64,000 nt of DNA from NCBI RefSeq assembly GCF_003814515.1, contig NZ_RKQJ01000001.1, forward strand, positions 930,001 to 994,000, read 5' to 3'. Below, in pieces: positions 7,850 to 17,621 of the stretch (the stretch's first letter is position 1; every line of letters begins with the position of its first letter). The stretch is from Salinicoccus roseus (GTDB lineage: Bacteria > Bacillota > Bacilli > Staphylococcales > Salinicoccaceae). A program made the position numbers and the translations under genes. Below the pieces are notes generated by a model. The model saw only the letters and a list, made by a program, of their open reading frames with translations. It did no database searches and was not told the DNA's origin.

Positions 7850-8395
7850 CTACGCCCTTCCGTAGATCAGCTGGACGACGCCCGAGTCATATCTGTTCAC
7901 CTTCTGGAGATCGAGGTCGAGCCGATCTTCAATATCCTTGAAAAGCGGCTTACCCCGGCCGAGGACGGCCGGGTGGACGGAGAGCCGGTATTCATCGACA
8001 AGCCCAAGGTTGACGCATTTGGTGATCAGCTCAGCACCGCCGTACAGCCAGAGGTCCTTTCCTCCCTGCGCCTTCAGCTTCTCCACCGTCCCTCCAATAT
8101 CATCGGAGAATGTCACATCCCCCTCCGTCCCCCGCTTTGAGCGTGAAAAGACGACCTTCTCCTTATCTTCAATCATCTGCATCATCTCTTTGTCGAGGTC
8201 GGACACTTCCCCTTCCGGAACATAGGATTTCCACAAGTCATAGCTCTTCCTGCCGAAGAGTATAGTGTCCACCGATTCGAGGAAGGCCGTAAAGTCCATC
8301 TCCGGATCCATGATGCACCAGTCTATTTCCCCGTGCGCCCCTTCAATGAAACCATCCAATGTTACAGCAAGGTCCAGTACCACGCGTCGCGCCAT
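7850..8395 (-). CDS. dihydrofolate reductase-family protein (RibD C-terminal-like)
   Basis: 181 residues with the RibD_C/DHFR-like fold: MARRVVLDLAVTLDGFIEG, DTILFGRKSYDLW, VVFSRSKRG, then KAQGGKDLWLYGGAELITKCVNLGLVDEYRLSVHP and VLGRGKPLF. This matches the YyaP/YwjB group of stand-alone NAD(P)H-dependent reductases. They are not folate enzymes by demonstrated activity and mostly lack an assigned substrate. AGAAGGGGGATTGCC precedes the ATG at 8395. Confidence 0.88.
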   Translation of the reverse strand: MARRVVLDLAVTLDGFIEGAHGEIDWCIMDPEMDFTAFLESVDTILFGRKSYDLWKSYVPEGEVSDLDKEMMQMIEDKEKVVFSRSKRGTEGDVTFSDDIGGTVEKLKAQGGKDLWLYGGAELITKCVNLGLVDEYRLSVHPAVLGRGKPLFKDIEDRLDLDLQKVNRYDSGVVQLIYGRA

Positions 8396-8550
8396 GGCAA
8401 TCCCCCTTCTCTTTTGCCCCCATCATATCATATAGCGCTGTCACGCGGGTGTAACGGCCATGTCATTTTCGTAACGGATTCTTAATACCCTTTCCAATTG
8501 AAATCCGCTCAAAAGGGGGTATATATTAGGTGGCAATGAAACCTGAAAAA

Positions 8551-8570
8551 CCCCATGTGTGTACATGGGG
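8551..8570 (+). promoter_or_regulatory. 5' leader hairpin before the acyltransferase
   Basis: CCCCATGT-GTGT-ACATGGGG, a perfect 8-bp stem ending 14 nt before the ATG at 8585. No U-tract follows, so it is not a terminator for plus-strand transcription. It abuts the weak GGGA ribosome binding site and could modulate translation. Confidence 0.4.
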
Positions 8571-8584
8571 AATGATGGGAGCGC

Positions 8585-9631
8585 ATGACCATGTCACAGA
8601 AGAAACGCTTCACAGAGATTGATGCACTGAGGGGGATCGCCGCCATTGCGGTCATCCTCTTCCACTACACGACATACTATGACGACCGGTTCGGCCACTT
8701 GAAGGATGGATACATCGACTGGTTCTGGTTCGGTGAATACGGTGTGCAGCTGTTCTTCATCATCAGCGGATTCGTCATCTATATGTCCATCATGCGGGCA
8801 CGGTCGTCCTCCGACTTCGCCATCAAGCGGTCCATTAGGCTGTATCCGTCATATATGTTCGCCGTGGTCCTCACGTTCATCATCGTGTCGATGTCGGTGA
8901 TGGATGACCTCAAGGTCGGATTCGGCGAAGCCCTGATCAACATGACCATGCTCCAGGACTTCTTCACCGGCATCGACCGGGTCGACGGCGTCTACTGGAC
9001 ACTGCGCGTAGAGCTGACCTTCTACGTGCTGATGGGTGTACTGCTGCTGTTCGGGAAGGCGAAGCACATCATGCCCGTCACACTCGGCTGGTTTGCAGCA
9101 TCCGTGCTGATCCAGGTCGTCCACCGCACGGTGGATACGGAACTGACCTCGATCATCCGCGAATACTCCATCGCAAGCTTCAGCCATATGTTCATCATCG
9201 GCATGATGTTCTATGCCATCTGGCAGCACGGCCACCGGTTCAAATACCACATGGTGATGGCGATGGCGGTCATCTACGACATCTTTTTCCAGAGTGTCGA
9301 GAACGCGATGTTCACACTGCTGTTCATCGCCGTATTCCACCTGATACTCGCCGGCAGGCTGAAGTTCCTGAGTTCGAAGGTCTTCGTCTTCTTCGGCACC
9401 ATCTCGTATCCGGTCTACCTGGTCCACCAGAATATCGGATATGTCATGATTAATCGGATGGAATCCTTCGGCCTCGTTCATGAGATTTATCTGCTGATTC
9501 CAATCGGTGTCAGCATACTGCTGGCATACGCCATCCACCGCCTCATCGAGCAGCCGAGCCACAATGCGCTCTACAGGCTGTATAAGGAGAGACGCGACGC
9601 ATATCCGGAAGGCGCCATGCTGAAGCGGTAA
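8585..9631 (+). CDS. acyltransferase family 3 membrane protein (OatA/exopolysaccharide O-acylation type)
   Basis: 348 residues with about ten hydrophobic segments. It has the family signature near the N-terminus, EIDALRGIAAIAVILFHYT, with the conserved R and H, followed by GVQLFFIISGFVIYMS. This is the Acyl_transf_3 module that moves acetyl or other acyl groups onto extracytoplasmic glycans or lipids. There is no C-terminal SGNH domain, unlike OatA, so it is closer to stand-alone exopolysaccharide acyltransferases. The start is ATG 8585 after GATGGGAGCGC; ATG 8591 is an alternative. Its glycan target cannot be told from the neighbours. Confidence 0.9.
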   Translation: MTMSQKKRFTEIDALRGIAAIAVILFHYTTYYDDRFGHLKDGYIDWFWFGEYGVQLFFIISGFVIYMSIMRARSSSDFAIKRSIRLYPSYMFAVVLTFIIVSMSVMDDLKVGFGEALINMTMLQDFFTGIDRVDGVYWTLRVELTFYVLMGVLLLFGKAKHIMPVTLGWFAASVLIQVVHRTVDTELTSIIREYSIASFSHMFIIGMMFYAIWQHGHRFKYHMVMAMAVIYDIFFQSVENAMFTLLFIAVFHLILAGRLKFLSSKVFVFFGTISYPVYLVHQNIGYVMINRMESFGLVHEIYLLIPIGVSILLAYAIHRLIEQPSHNALYRLYKERRDAYPEGAMLKR

Positions 9632-9644
9632 CCATCCCTTCCAC

Positions 9645-9690
9645 AAAAAGAGAGATGTCATAGGCCCAGTGCCCATGGCATCTCTCTTTT
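9645..9690. terminator. bidirectional terminator
   Basis: AAAAGAGAGATG pairs with CATCTCTCTTTT around a 22-nt loop. It lies between the convergent acyltransferase and GH1 genes and has A/T runs on both sides. Confidence 0.85.
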
Positions 9691-9716
9691 CATGTTTTAT
9701 TCCTCATCATACAAAG

Positions 9717-11183
<1,467 letters not shown>

Positions 11184-11202
11184 TCATTACTTGTTTGAGT
11201 TC

Positions 11203-11231
11203 ATTATAATTGTATCGATACAATTAATCAA
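11203..11231 (-). promoter_or_regulatory. promoter of the GH1 gene with a GntR operator in its spacer
   Basis: TTGATT (11226-11231), a 17-nt spacer and TATAAT (11203-11208) on the minus strand. A perfect 20-bp palindrome TAATTGTATCGATACAATTA (11207-11226) exactly fills the space between the two boxes. This is a textbook site for repression by the divergent GntR/UTRA regulator. Confidence 0.85.
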
Positions 11232-11332
11232 GTAATATATAATTTCTATAAATCAGGAAAATACGGCTCAGGGATGATATAATACAGGATGAATATACGC
11301 CCGATGAAGGCATGTTGCAGGAGGATGAAAAG

Positions 11333-12037
11333 ATGCTGAAATACCAGAGGATCGCTGAAGATATGGAACAGTACATCGTCGACAATGAGTTGCGGCAGGG
11401 GGACAAGCTCCCCGTCCTTGAAGACCTCAGGAAGAAATATGAAGTCAGCAAGAGTACGATCACGAAGGCACTCGAACTGCTCGAAATGAAGGGCATCATC
11501 TACCAGGTGCGGGGAAGCGGCATCTTCGTGAGAAGGCACAGGAGGAAGGGCTACATCAACCTCGATGAGAATCAGGGCTTCAGATCCGGCCTCGACGACT
11601 TCCAGCTTACATCGGAGGTCCTGGGACTGGAGGTCGTGACACCTTCAGAAGAAGTCATGGCCAACCTGTCGATTTCGGCAGAAGAGCCGGTCTATCAAGT
11701 GAAGCGGCTCCGCTTCATCCACGGACAGCCGCTGTGCATTGAGGAATCATATTACAAGAAGTCCGTCGTCCCCTTCCTGAATGAACAGATCGTCTCCGAA
11801 TCCATATTCACCTACCTCAGGGAAGGATTGAAACTGAAGATCGGATTCTCGGACAACTTCTTCCATATACGCAAGCTTGATGAAGATGAGGCGGAACTGC
11901 TGTCACTCGATGCCGGTGATCCCGCCCTGTACTACGAATCGGTCTACCATCTGCCGAACGGGGAGCCATTCGACTACTCGAAGCTTGTATACAATTACCA
12001 GGAAGCCCAGTTCTACCTGCAGATCAACAGTTTTTGA
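11333..12037 (+). CDS. GntR-family regulator with UTRA domain (HutC/TreR type)
   Basis: 234 residues. The GntR winged helix spans residues 1-70 (KYQRIAEDMEQYIV, GDKLPVLEDLRKKYEVSKSTITKALELLEMKGIIYQVRGSGIFV) and the UTRA ligand-binding domain follows (VYQVKRLRFIHGQPLCIEESYY, ALYYESVYHLPNGEPFDYSKLVY). ATG 11333 follows CAGGAGG by 8 nt; a TTG at 11312 is too far upstream. Divergence from the 6-phospho-beta-glucosidase suggests it represses that gene and releases it on binding a phosphorylated beta-glucoside. Confidence 0.9.
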   Translation: MLKYQRIAEDMEQYIVDNELRQGDKLPVLEDLRKKYEVSKSTITKALELLEMKGIIYQVRGSGIFVRRHRRKGYINLDENQGFRSGLDDFQLTSEVLGLEVVTPSEEVMANLSISAEEPVYQVKRLRFIHGQPLCIEESYYKKSVVPFLNEQIVSESIFTYLREGLKLKIGFSDNFFHIRKLDEDEAELLSLDAGDPALYYESVYHLPNGEPFDYSKLVYNYQEAQFYLQINSF

Positions 12038-12091
12038 TGCAGTCGCGGAAGTCCTAGGGATGTTTACCTCACACTAAACTCAGCCATAAAA

Positions 12092-12137
12092 AAGTGCACC
12101 TCTTTGTTGGACATACTCCAACAGTTGAGGTGCACTT
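12092..12137. terminator. bidirectional terminator
   Basis: AAGTGCACCTC pairs with GAGGTGCACTT, with an inner TGTTGGA/TCCAACA pairing. It lies between the convergent GntR and nucleoside hydrolase genes, with A- and T-rich edges. Confidence 0.85.
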
Positions 12138-12165
12138 CATATTTTTAAGATGGGTTTCTACATAT

Positions 12166-13101
12166 CTATCCTTCTCTACCGAGCATCTCCAGGAAATGCG
12201 AAACGAACGCTTCTGCATCAACACCCAGGCAGACATTCACGTTCGGTTCCCTGCCGAGGAGATTGTTGAAGTCGCACACCGTCTGCCCATAGTTGAGCGG
12301 ACTCACCGTTTCGACATCGACATGGTGTTTCTCGGTCTTGAGGAAGTTATTGTTCAGTACATAACCGACAGTCAGCGGGTCGTGCAGTGCACAACCGTCG
12401 AGGTTGAACTTCTCCTTGCTGAAGGCGCGGTAGACTTCCGTCGACTGTTTGACGAAGTCATGATACTTCCTGCCTTCGAGCCTCTTGATGTCCCGATTGG
12501 ACAGCAGCGTCTGCTTCGTCACATCGAGGCTGACCAGCGTCGTTTCGGCCCCGCTGTGGAAGACGATCTGTGCCGCTTCGGCATCGGTATAAATGTTGAA
12601 TTCGGAGTTCGGCAGCTTGTTGCCCCGCCCCATTTCGGATACCAGCCCGCCCATGATGACGACTTCATCAAGCCATTCGGAGAGCTTTGGCTCCTTCCGG
12701 AATGCCAGTGCCAGGTTGGTCAGCGGCCCAACGGCGATCAGCGTGACTTCTCCAGGGTGCTTTTCCGCCTGTTCGATGATGAAGTCCGCTGCGAACTGTT
12801 CTTGGCACTGGTTGCTGTAGCTGAAATCATCGAGTGCATTGCCGATGCCGTCATCCCCATGGATATGATGGACATGTTCTGATGTCTTCATCAACGGCCG
12901 GTCTGCACCAGGGTGGACGGGCACGTCCGCCCTGTCAGCCAGCGACAGCACCTTCAGCGTATTTGCATTCACCATCTCGAGCGGCACATTGCCGTTCACC
13001 GTCGTGATGCCGAGCACATCGAGCTGCCTGCTTTCCAGTGCATAGAGGATCGCCAATGCATCATCCACCCCGGTATCGACGTCCATGATCACTTTCTTCA
13101 T
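12166..13101 (-). CDS. inosine/uridine-preferring nucleoside hydrolase
   Basis: A 311-residue member of the nucleoside hydrolase family. The N-terminal calcium/ribose-binding aspartate cluster is MDVDTGVDDALAI (residues 6-18). Further family segments are ITTVNGNVPLEMVNANTLKV, VHPGADRPL and TLIAVGPLTNLALAF, and a VIMGG motif precedes NSEFNIYTDAEAA. A late H in CALHDPLTVGYVL is the usual active-site histidine. It cleaves N-glycosidic bonds of ribonucleosides for salvage in the cytoplasm. AGGAGGGATACAT gives a strong start at 13101. It is monocistronic. Confidence 0.93.
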   Translation of the reverse strand: MKKVIMDVDTGVDDALAILYALESRQLDVLGITTVNGNVPLEMVNANTLKVLSLADRADVPVHPGADRPLMKTSEHVHHIHGDDGIGNALDDFSYSNQCQEQFAADFIIEQAEKHPGEVTLIAVGPLTNLALAFRKEPKLSEWLDEVVIMGGLVSEMGRGNKLPNSEFNIYTDAEAAQIVFHSGAETTLVSLDVTKQTLLSNRDIKRLEGRKYHDFVKQSTEVYRAFSKEKFNLDGCALHDPLTVGYVLNNNFLKTEKHHVDVETVSPLNYGQTVCDFNNLLGREPNVNVCLGVDAEAFVSHFLEMLGREG

Positions 13102-13213
13102 ATGTATCCCTCCTTCACCCTAGATTATAACAGACGACCCGCTTTTTCTTTCCATCCATCCCCCGTACTGTGCTAATATGCATGATGTATATCGAATAAT
13201 GGAGGTTCATGTT

Positions 13214-13675
13214 ATGAAAAGAAAAATGATGATGGCAGGACTGGCATCTGCGCTCCTGCTTTCTGCGTGCGGCAATGGGGATGAAGCCACTGACGCTGCT
13301 GAAAATGAAGACCCGGCTGCTGCGGAGGAAACTTCAGGCAGCGGACAAGTGGATATCACCGCTGAACAGCAGCAGTCCCTTGATGAGAAATTCAACGGCA
13401 TGGCGAATGATGCGTTCATCGATGCCATCGAGCCGCAGAATGCGGACTACTCCGAGATCACCATCACAGTGAGTGAAGAAGCGGCCTCAATGAACGGCGA
13501 CGCCCTTCGAGGCAAGATGCAGGGCATCGGCGAATCCGTTAGAAGCGGCACGGCAGGCATCCTCCACGACGGTGCGGATGACAAGCTGCCCCTCGTTGAA
13601 TTCGAGAATCCCGAGGGCGAGATCATTGCACATTATGACAGCCACGAGCGGGATGCAGGTCTGATTATGAATTGA
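13214..13675 (+). CDS. putative lipoprotein
   Basis: 153 residues. The N-terminus KRKMMMAGLASALLLSAC is a lipoprotein signal peptide with the lipobox LLSAC. After it comes a low-complexity acidic linker (DEATDAAENEDPAAAEE) and a small globular domain of about 100 residues that I do not recognise. TGGAGG lies 12 nt before the ATG at 13214; the in-frame ATG at 13178 has no site and would spoil the signal peptide. It is monocistronic with a strong terminator. Confidence 0.82.
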   Translation: MKRKMMMAGLASALLLSACGNGDEATDAAENEDPAAAEETSGSGQVDITAEQQQSLDEKFNGMANDAFIDAIEPQNADYSEITITVSEEAASMNGDALRGKMQGIGESVRSGTAGILHDGADDKLPLVEFENPEGEIIAHYDSHERDAGLIMN

Positions 13676-13687
13676 CGCCACACAGTA

Positions 13688-13722
13688 AAGTGGACATACA
13701 TTGAATGTATGTCCACTTTTTT
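13688..13722. terminator. terminator after the lipoprotein gene
   Basis: AAGTGGACATACA-TTGAA-TGTATGTCCACTT followed by a T run. It lies in the convergent gap before the aconitase stop at 13737. Confidence 0.9.
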
Positions 13723-13736
13723 CGTTGATCCGATTG

Positions 13737-15671
13737 TTATTGCCTCTGCTTCGCCCAGTTGATGATGCCGCCGGCGAGCATGAGGTCGAGATGACGTTTC
13801 GTCATGCTGTGCTTGACGGTGATTTCTTCACCGGAGTCTTTCAGTTTGACTTTGAATGTGTTGCCGTCCTGGATGGCCTGGTGGACATTCCTGAACTCGA
13901 TGACATCCCCTTCGTCAATCTTCTCGTGGTCTGCCGGATCTTCGAATGTCAGCGGCAATATGCCGAAGTTGATCAGGTTCTGCAGGTGGATCCGTGCAAA
14001 GTCCTTGGCAAGCACAACTTTCAGGCCGAGGTAGCGCGGCGCCAGCGCCGCGTGTTCGCGGCTGGAGCCCTGACCGTAGTTGTTGCCGGCTACGACCATG
14101 TGTCCGCCTGAATCGCGTTTTCCTTCAGCCCGTTCGGTGTAAGTGTCGTCGACACCTTCGAAAACGAATGTACTGATCTTCGGTATGTTGCTTCGGAAAG
14201 GCAGCACTCTCGAGCCGCCGGCGAGTATTTCATCGGTGGAGATGTTGTCGTCCATCTTCAGCAGTACCGGCATGTCGAAACTGTCTTCGATCGGGTCGAA
14301 GTCCGGGATGGTCGAGACGTTCGGTCCCTTCACGATTTCGATGTCGCTGGTGTCTTCCGGTGGATCCTCGAGCATCTTGTTCGTCTTGATAGCTGCGGCT
14401 TCCGGTATTTCCGGATAGTCCATATCGAGTGTCCGTGGATCTGTAATGACACCTGAAAGCGCAGAGGCAGCTGCGGTTTCAGGACTGCAGAGGAAAACCT
14501 TGTCCTCTTTTGTTCCCGAACGTCCCGGGAAGTTCCGCGGTGTCGTCCTCAGACTGTTCTGATCCGTCGCCGGTGCCTGTCCCATACCGATGCAGCCGTT
14601 GCAGCCTGCCTGGTGCAGCCGCGCACCGGAAGACAGGAGGCTTGCGATATGCTTATTGTCCACCAACTGCTGGAGCAGCAGTCGCGATGTCGGGTTGATG
14701 TCGAAGGAAATACCATTGGCAATCTGCTTGCCTTTGACGATTTCCGCTGCGACCGCAAAGTCCCGGTAGCCCGGGTTCGCGGAAGAACCGATGTATGACT
14801 GGTAGATCTCCTCTCCTGCAATCTCTTCGACCGGTACGACGTTATCTGGGCTGGTCGGCTTCGCAATCAGCGGCACCAGTTCAGACAGGTTGATCTCCTC
14901 GTGATCATCGTATTCCGCGCCTTCATCCGCCTTCAGTTCAACCCACTCGTCTTCACGTCCCTGGGTCTCCATGAAACGCTTCACTTCATTGTCAGATGGG
15001 AATACCGATGTCGTCGCACCGAGTTCGGCACCCATGTTCGCAATGACGTGCCTATCCATTGCGGAAAGGTCATCGAGTCCTGGACCGTAATATTCGATGA
15101 TTCGGCCGACACCGCCGTTCACCGTATGGCGGCGGAGCATCTCGAGTATGACATCCTTCGCGCTGACCCAGTCCGGCATCTCCCCGGTCAGCTTCACACC
15201 CATAATACGGGGCATCTCGATGTAATACGGCTCTCCCGCCATCGCCATCGTCACGTCGATGCCGCCGGCGCCCATGGCCAGCATACCCATGCAGCCGTTC
15301 GCACATGTATGGCTGTCCGAGCCGAGCAGCGTCTTGCCGGGTATCGAGAGCTCCTGCATATGCACAGGGTGGCTGACCCCGTTGCCCGGCCTGCTATAGT
15401 GCACGCCGAACTTCTGTGCCGCACTCCTCAAGAACAGGTGGTCATCCGGATTCCGGTGATCATCCTGTATGAGGTTGTGGTCGACGTATTGTGCGGATAC
15501 TTCCGTCTTCACCTTATCTATCCCCATCGCTTCCAGTTCCAGCATCACCATCGTGCCCGTCGCATCCTGCGTCAACGTCTGGTCGATCTTCAGACCGATC
15601 TCTTCACCAGGCTTCATTTCACCCGATACGAGATGATCCTGAATCAGTTTCTGAGCCACATTCAATGGCAT
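13737..15671 (-). CDS. aconitate hydratase (compact, Aquifex-type putative aconitase)
   Basis: A 644-residue aconitase-superfamily enzyme. The 4Fe-4S cysteines appear in SDSHTCANG and in HQAGCNGCIGMG. The swivel domain begins near residue 470 (DDNISTDEILAGGSRVLPFRSN) and includes NYGQGSSREHAALAPRYLG. At about 640 aa it is far shorter than the roughly 900-aa AcnA typical of Firmicutes and matches the Aquifex-type family. It probably isomerises citrate and isocitrate, but a related hydroxy-acid substrate is possible. The ATG at 15671 has GGGGGAAGGG upstream. It is monocistronic. Confidence 0.9.
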   Translation of the reverse strand: MPLNVAQKLIQDHLVSGEMKPGEEIGLKIDQTLTQDATGTMVMLELEAMGIDKVKTEVSAQYVDHNLIQDDHRNPDDHLFLRSAAQKFGVHYSRPGNGVSHPVHMQELSIPGKTLLGSDSHTCANGCMGMLAMGAGGIDVTMAMAGEPYYIEMPRIMGVKLTGEMPDWVSAKDVILEMLRRHTVNGGVGRIIEYYGPGLDDLSAMDRHVIANMGAELGATTSVFPSDNEVKRFMETQGREDEWVELKADEGAEYDDHEEINLSELVPLIAKPTSPDNVVPVEEIAGEEIYQSYIGSSANPGYRDFAVAAEIVKGKQIANGISFDINPTSRLLLQQLVDNKHIASLLSSGARLHQAGCNGCIGMGQAPATDQNSLRTTPRNFPGRSGTKEDKVFLCSPETAAASALSGVITDPRTLDMDYPEIPEAAAIKTNKMLEDPPEDTSDIEIVKGPNVSTIPDFDPIEDSFDMPVLLKMDDNISTDEILAGGSRVLPFRSNIPKISTFVFEGVDDTYTERAEGKRDSGGHMVVAGNNYGQGSSREHAALAPRYLGLKVVLAKDFARIHLQNLINFGILPLTFEDPADHEKIDEGDVIEFRNVHQAIQDGNTFKVKLKDSGEEITVKHSMTKRHLDLMLAGGIINWAKQRQ

Positions 15672-15808
15672 GTTCCCTTCCCCCTTATCGTATTTTATGG
15701 CATTATGCCTAAAGTGTGTCTTATACTTACTATTGCACTAAACGGGGGATTGTAAACTGAATATCAGGACTTTAATATCTGTAGAGGATGAGACACCTCA
15801 ACTTTAAC

Positions 15809-15844
15809 GGAAAAATGCTCCGGGACAGCAAAGTCCCAGAGCAT
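15809..15844 (-). terminator. terminator of the RDD gene
   Basis: On the minus strand ATGCTCTGGGAC-TTTGCT-GTCCCGGAGCAT is followed by TTTTT. It lies 12 bp after the RDD stop. Confidence 0.85.
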
Positions 15845-15855
15845 CATACAATAAC

Positions 15856-16287
15856 CTATTCTTCCCGCTTCCAATGTTCCGGACGGTCATGTGTGACATA
15901 CGTACCGGCAATGAGATCGTGGATTCCGCGCTTGTCGCGCCTCAACCCCACCATGAAAGCGGAGACGATCAGCGCAATCCCGAATGTGATGGTATAGAGG
16001 AAGCCCCCGAGGACTTCCCGCAACACCATCGTCCAGAGTCCCACATTCGAACCATCCATCTTTACGATTCTTATATCAAGTACACGCTTGGCAATCGTAT
16101 AACCATACAGGAAGACCGGCACCAGCACAAAGTACAGCATCGCCATGACGCTCTCCGCCGTCTGCACTACCTGACTGCCCGTATCGAGCTGGAGCACGAA
16201 GATGAGCGTCCCCACCACCATGCCGACCAGCAATCCATCCAGCAGCCGTGCTGCAAGTCTTACCCAGAACCCTGCTATGTTCGTCAT
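15856..16287 (-). CDS. RDD-family membrane protein
   Basis: 143 residues. The name-giving motif sits at the N-terminus (GFWVRLAARLLDGLLVGMVVG) and is followed by further hydrophobic segments around residues 45-65 and 95-120. A C-terminal RRDKRGIHDLIAGTYV motif is typical of the family. Some RDD proteins act in ion or osmotic homeostasis; here the role is unassigned. GGAGGTTTACAG precedes the ATG at 16287. It has its own terminator. Confidence 0.88.
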   Translation of the reverse strand: MTNIAGFWVRLAARLLDGLLVGMVVGTLIFVLQLDTGSQVVQTAESVMAMLYFVLVPVFLYGYTIAKRVLDIRIVKMDGSNVGLWTMVLREVLGGFLYTITFGIALIVSAFMVGLRRDKRGIHDLIAGTYVTHDRPEHWKREE

Positions 16288-16377
16288 CTGTAAACCTCCA
16301 TACTATTTCTCTTTTACCCATTGTAGCACTGCGCGGCAGTCGAAGGATATATATTCACATAATAAAAACCACCGCCC

Positions 16378-16401
16378 CACCTGCTGGAGCTCCAGCAGGT
16401 G
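16378..16401 (-). terminator. terminator of the tRNA gene (24-bp perfect palindrome)
   Basis: A perfect 24-nt self-complementary sequence centred on GGAGCTCC, 25 nt after the 3' end of the tRNA. On the minus strand it is followed by GGGCGGTGG and then TTTTT. Confidence 0.7.
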
Positions 16402-16426
16402 AAACGATGGTCATGATGTTCAAGGA

Positions 16427-16497
16427 AGCCGACAGCGAGAATCGAACTCGCATCGCAGCCTTACCATGGCTGTGTTCTACCATTAAACTATGTCGGC
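16427..16497 (-). tRNA. tRNA-Thr (anticodon GGT)
   Basis: A 71-nt cloverleaf on the minus strand. The acceptor GCCGACA pairs perfectly with TGTCGGC, the D arm is GTTT-AATGGTA-GAAC, and the anticodon arm is CAGCC-ATGGTAA-GGCTG with anticodon GGT. After a 4-nt variable loop the T arm is GCGAG-TTCGATT-CTCGC. The discriminator is T and CCA is not encoded. The short D arm and total length recall Gly tRNAs, but the anticodon loop is unambiguous. Confidence 0.88.
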
Positions 16498-16707
16498 ACA
16501 ATCCAGATATGTATTGGGAAAATATCCAAATTGATTATAGCATACCCAAGTCATGATATTCCACCGGCCCCCTGAACTTTTTATGATATTTTTACCCCTT
16601 CCAGCCATTCCGTTACAAGAATATCAATTCATCTTCCCGTGTGGCTTACCAAAAAAGAAGGCCAGAAAAAAGAAGCCCCGATCAGGAAACTGGAGCTTCA
16701 TTACATA

Positions 16708-17514
16708 TCAGAAACTGTCGAGGTCGGTATCAGGTTCCGGTTGGGACATATCATTGATTTCCACATCTTCTGGCAGATCGAGCGTATAGCGTCCGGCCGA
16801 GTGTTCAATGTCGCCGTCATACTCAAGCAGCTCATACACCATCTGGTGGCCCTCCTGAATCATGACTTCTTTAAGGATCAGGCCATTTTCGATATTAAGG
16901 TAGACATCGAGTGCCGTACCACCCGTCTCCTCATTCGGTGTGAAGGCGATATGGTGGCCTGTATATCCGGCGATTTCCACAGTCTCCTCGAGCGCCATCG
17001 TATGGCTTTCCTGATAGCTGCGGAGCCGGTTGCCGATGGCACTGGAAGGACGGCCCGTCATGTCTCCACTATGCATCGCATCACTGACGTATGCCACTGC
17101 GTCTCCTTCTGAGTATTGCCATGTCTTTTCCCCGTCGCTCACATAATACTGTACAGGCAGATCTTCAGTGTGTACTTCCCGGCGGACGAAACTCTTGTCA
17201 TCTTCCGTATGGTACCACTCCTTCGTTTCGGACATCTGCGTCTCCTCCTGATATTCCATGGTGACGCGGGTATGGAGATAGTAGTTGAGATTCTCTCCAG
17301 CCCGAGCCTCCACCGCATCGACGATCGATTCGGCTGTCATCGACTCCAGTGAAATGGAGGACTCTTCCGTCTCCTCCGAAGGGGCACTCGCTTCTTCCTC
17401 CGTCACTTTTTCAGTTGTCCTTTCAGGTGGGGATTCTTCCTCTTCATTTTCCTGCGTGCCGCAGCCCGAGAGATAAAGGATTGCTACAATCAACATCAGC
17501 CATCGTTTGTACAT
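16708..17514 (-). CDS. putative lipoprotein
   Basis: 268 residues. The N-terminus KRWLMLIVAILYLSGCG is a lipoprotein signal with lipobox YLSGC. A Glu/Ser/Thr-rich linker to about residue 60 is followed by a beta-rich globular domain (YYLHTRVTMEYQEE, EWYHTEDDKSFVRRE, YVSDGEKTWQY, VYLNIENGLILKEVM). The alternating pattern recalls LolA/RseB-like half-barrel domains, but this is only a fold impression. ATG 17514 is preceded by GGAGGGGAGGTG; the longer frame to 17589 has no signal logic. It is a surface-anchored protein of unknown role. Confidence 0.8.
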   Translation of the reverse strand: MYKRWLMLIVAILYLSGCGTQENEEEESPPERTTEKVTEEEASAPSEETEESSISLESMTAESIVDAVEARAGENLNYYLHTRVTMEYQEETQMSETKEWYHTEDDKSFVRREVHTEDLPVQYYVSDGEKTWQYSEGDAVAYVSDAMHSGDMTGRPSSAIGNRLRSYQESHTMALEETVEIAGYTGHHIAFTPNEETGGTALDVYLNIENGLILKEVMIQEGHQMVYELLEYDGDIEHSAGRYTLDLPEDVEINDMSQPEPDTDLDSF

Positions 17515-17621
17515 ACAGCACCTCCCCTCCAAATACTTCCTCTTATCATATACCCTCTCTGATCCAGCCCCGCACATCAATAGTGTCAAATAAAAAAAGA
17601 GCAGTTCTCATCTGCTCTTCA

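Noticed and set aside
8849-9676. 275-codon minus-strand frame antisense to the acyltransferase
   Set aside because: The translation is rich in His/Asp/Gln with no fold features, and the plus strand carries a clear membrane acyltransferase. It is a product of high GC.
12094-12882. 262-codon plus-strand frame over the nucleoside hydrolase
   Set aside because: It begins inside a terminator hairpin, is antisense to a well-conserved enzyme and has no ribosome binding site.
14901-15755. 284-codon plus-strand frame over the aconitase
   Set aside because: Antisense shadow with His/Arg-rich low-quality translation; the aconitase on the other strand has all its motifs.
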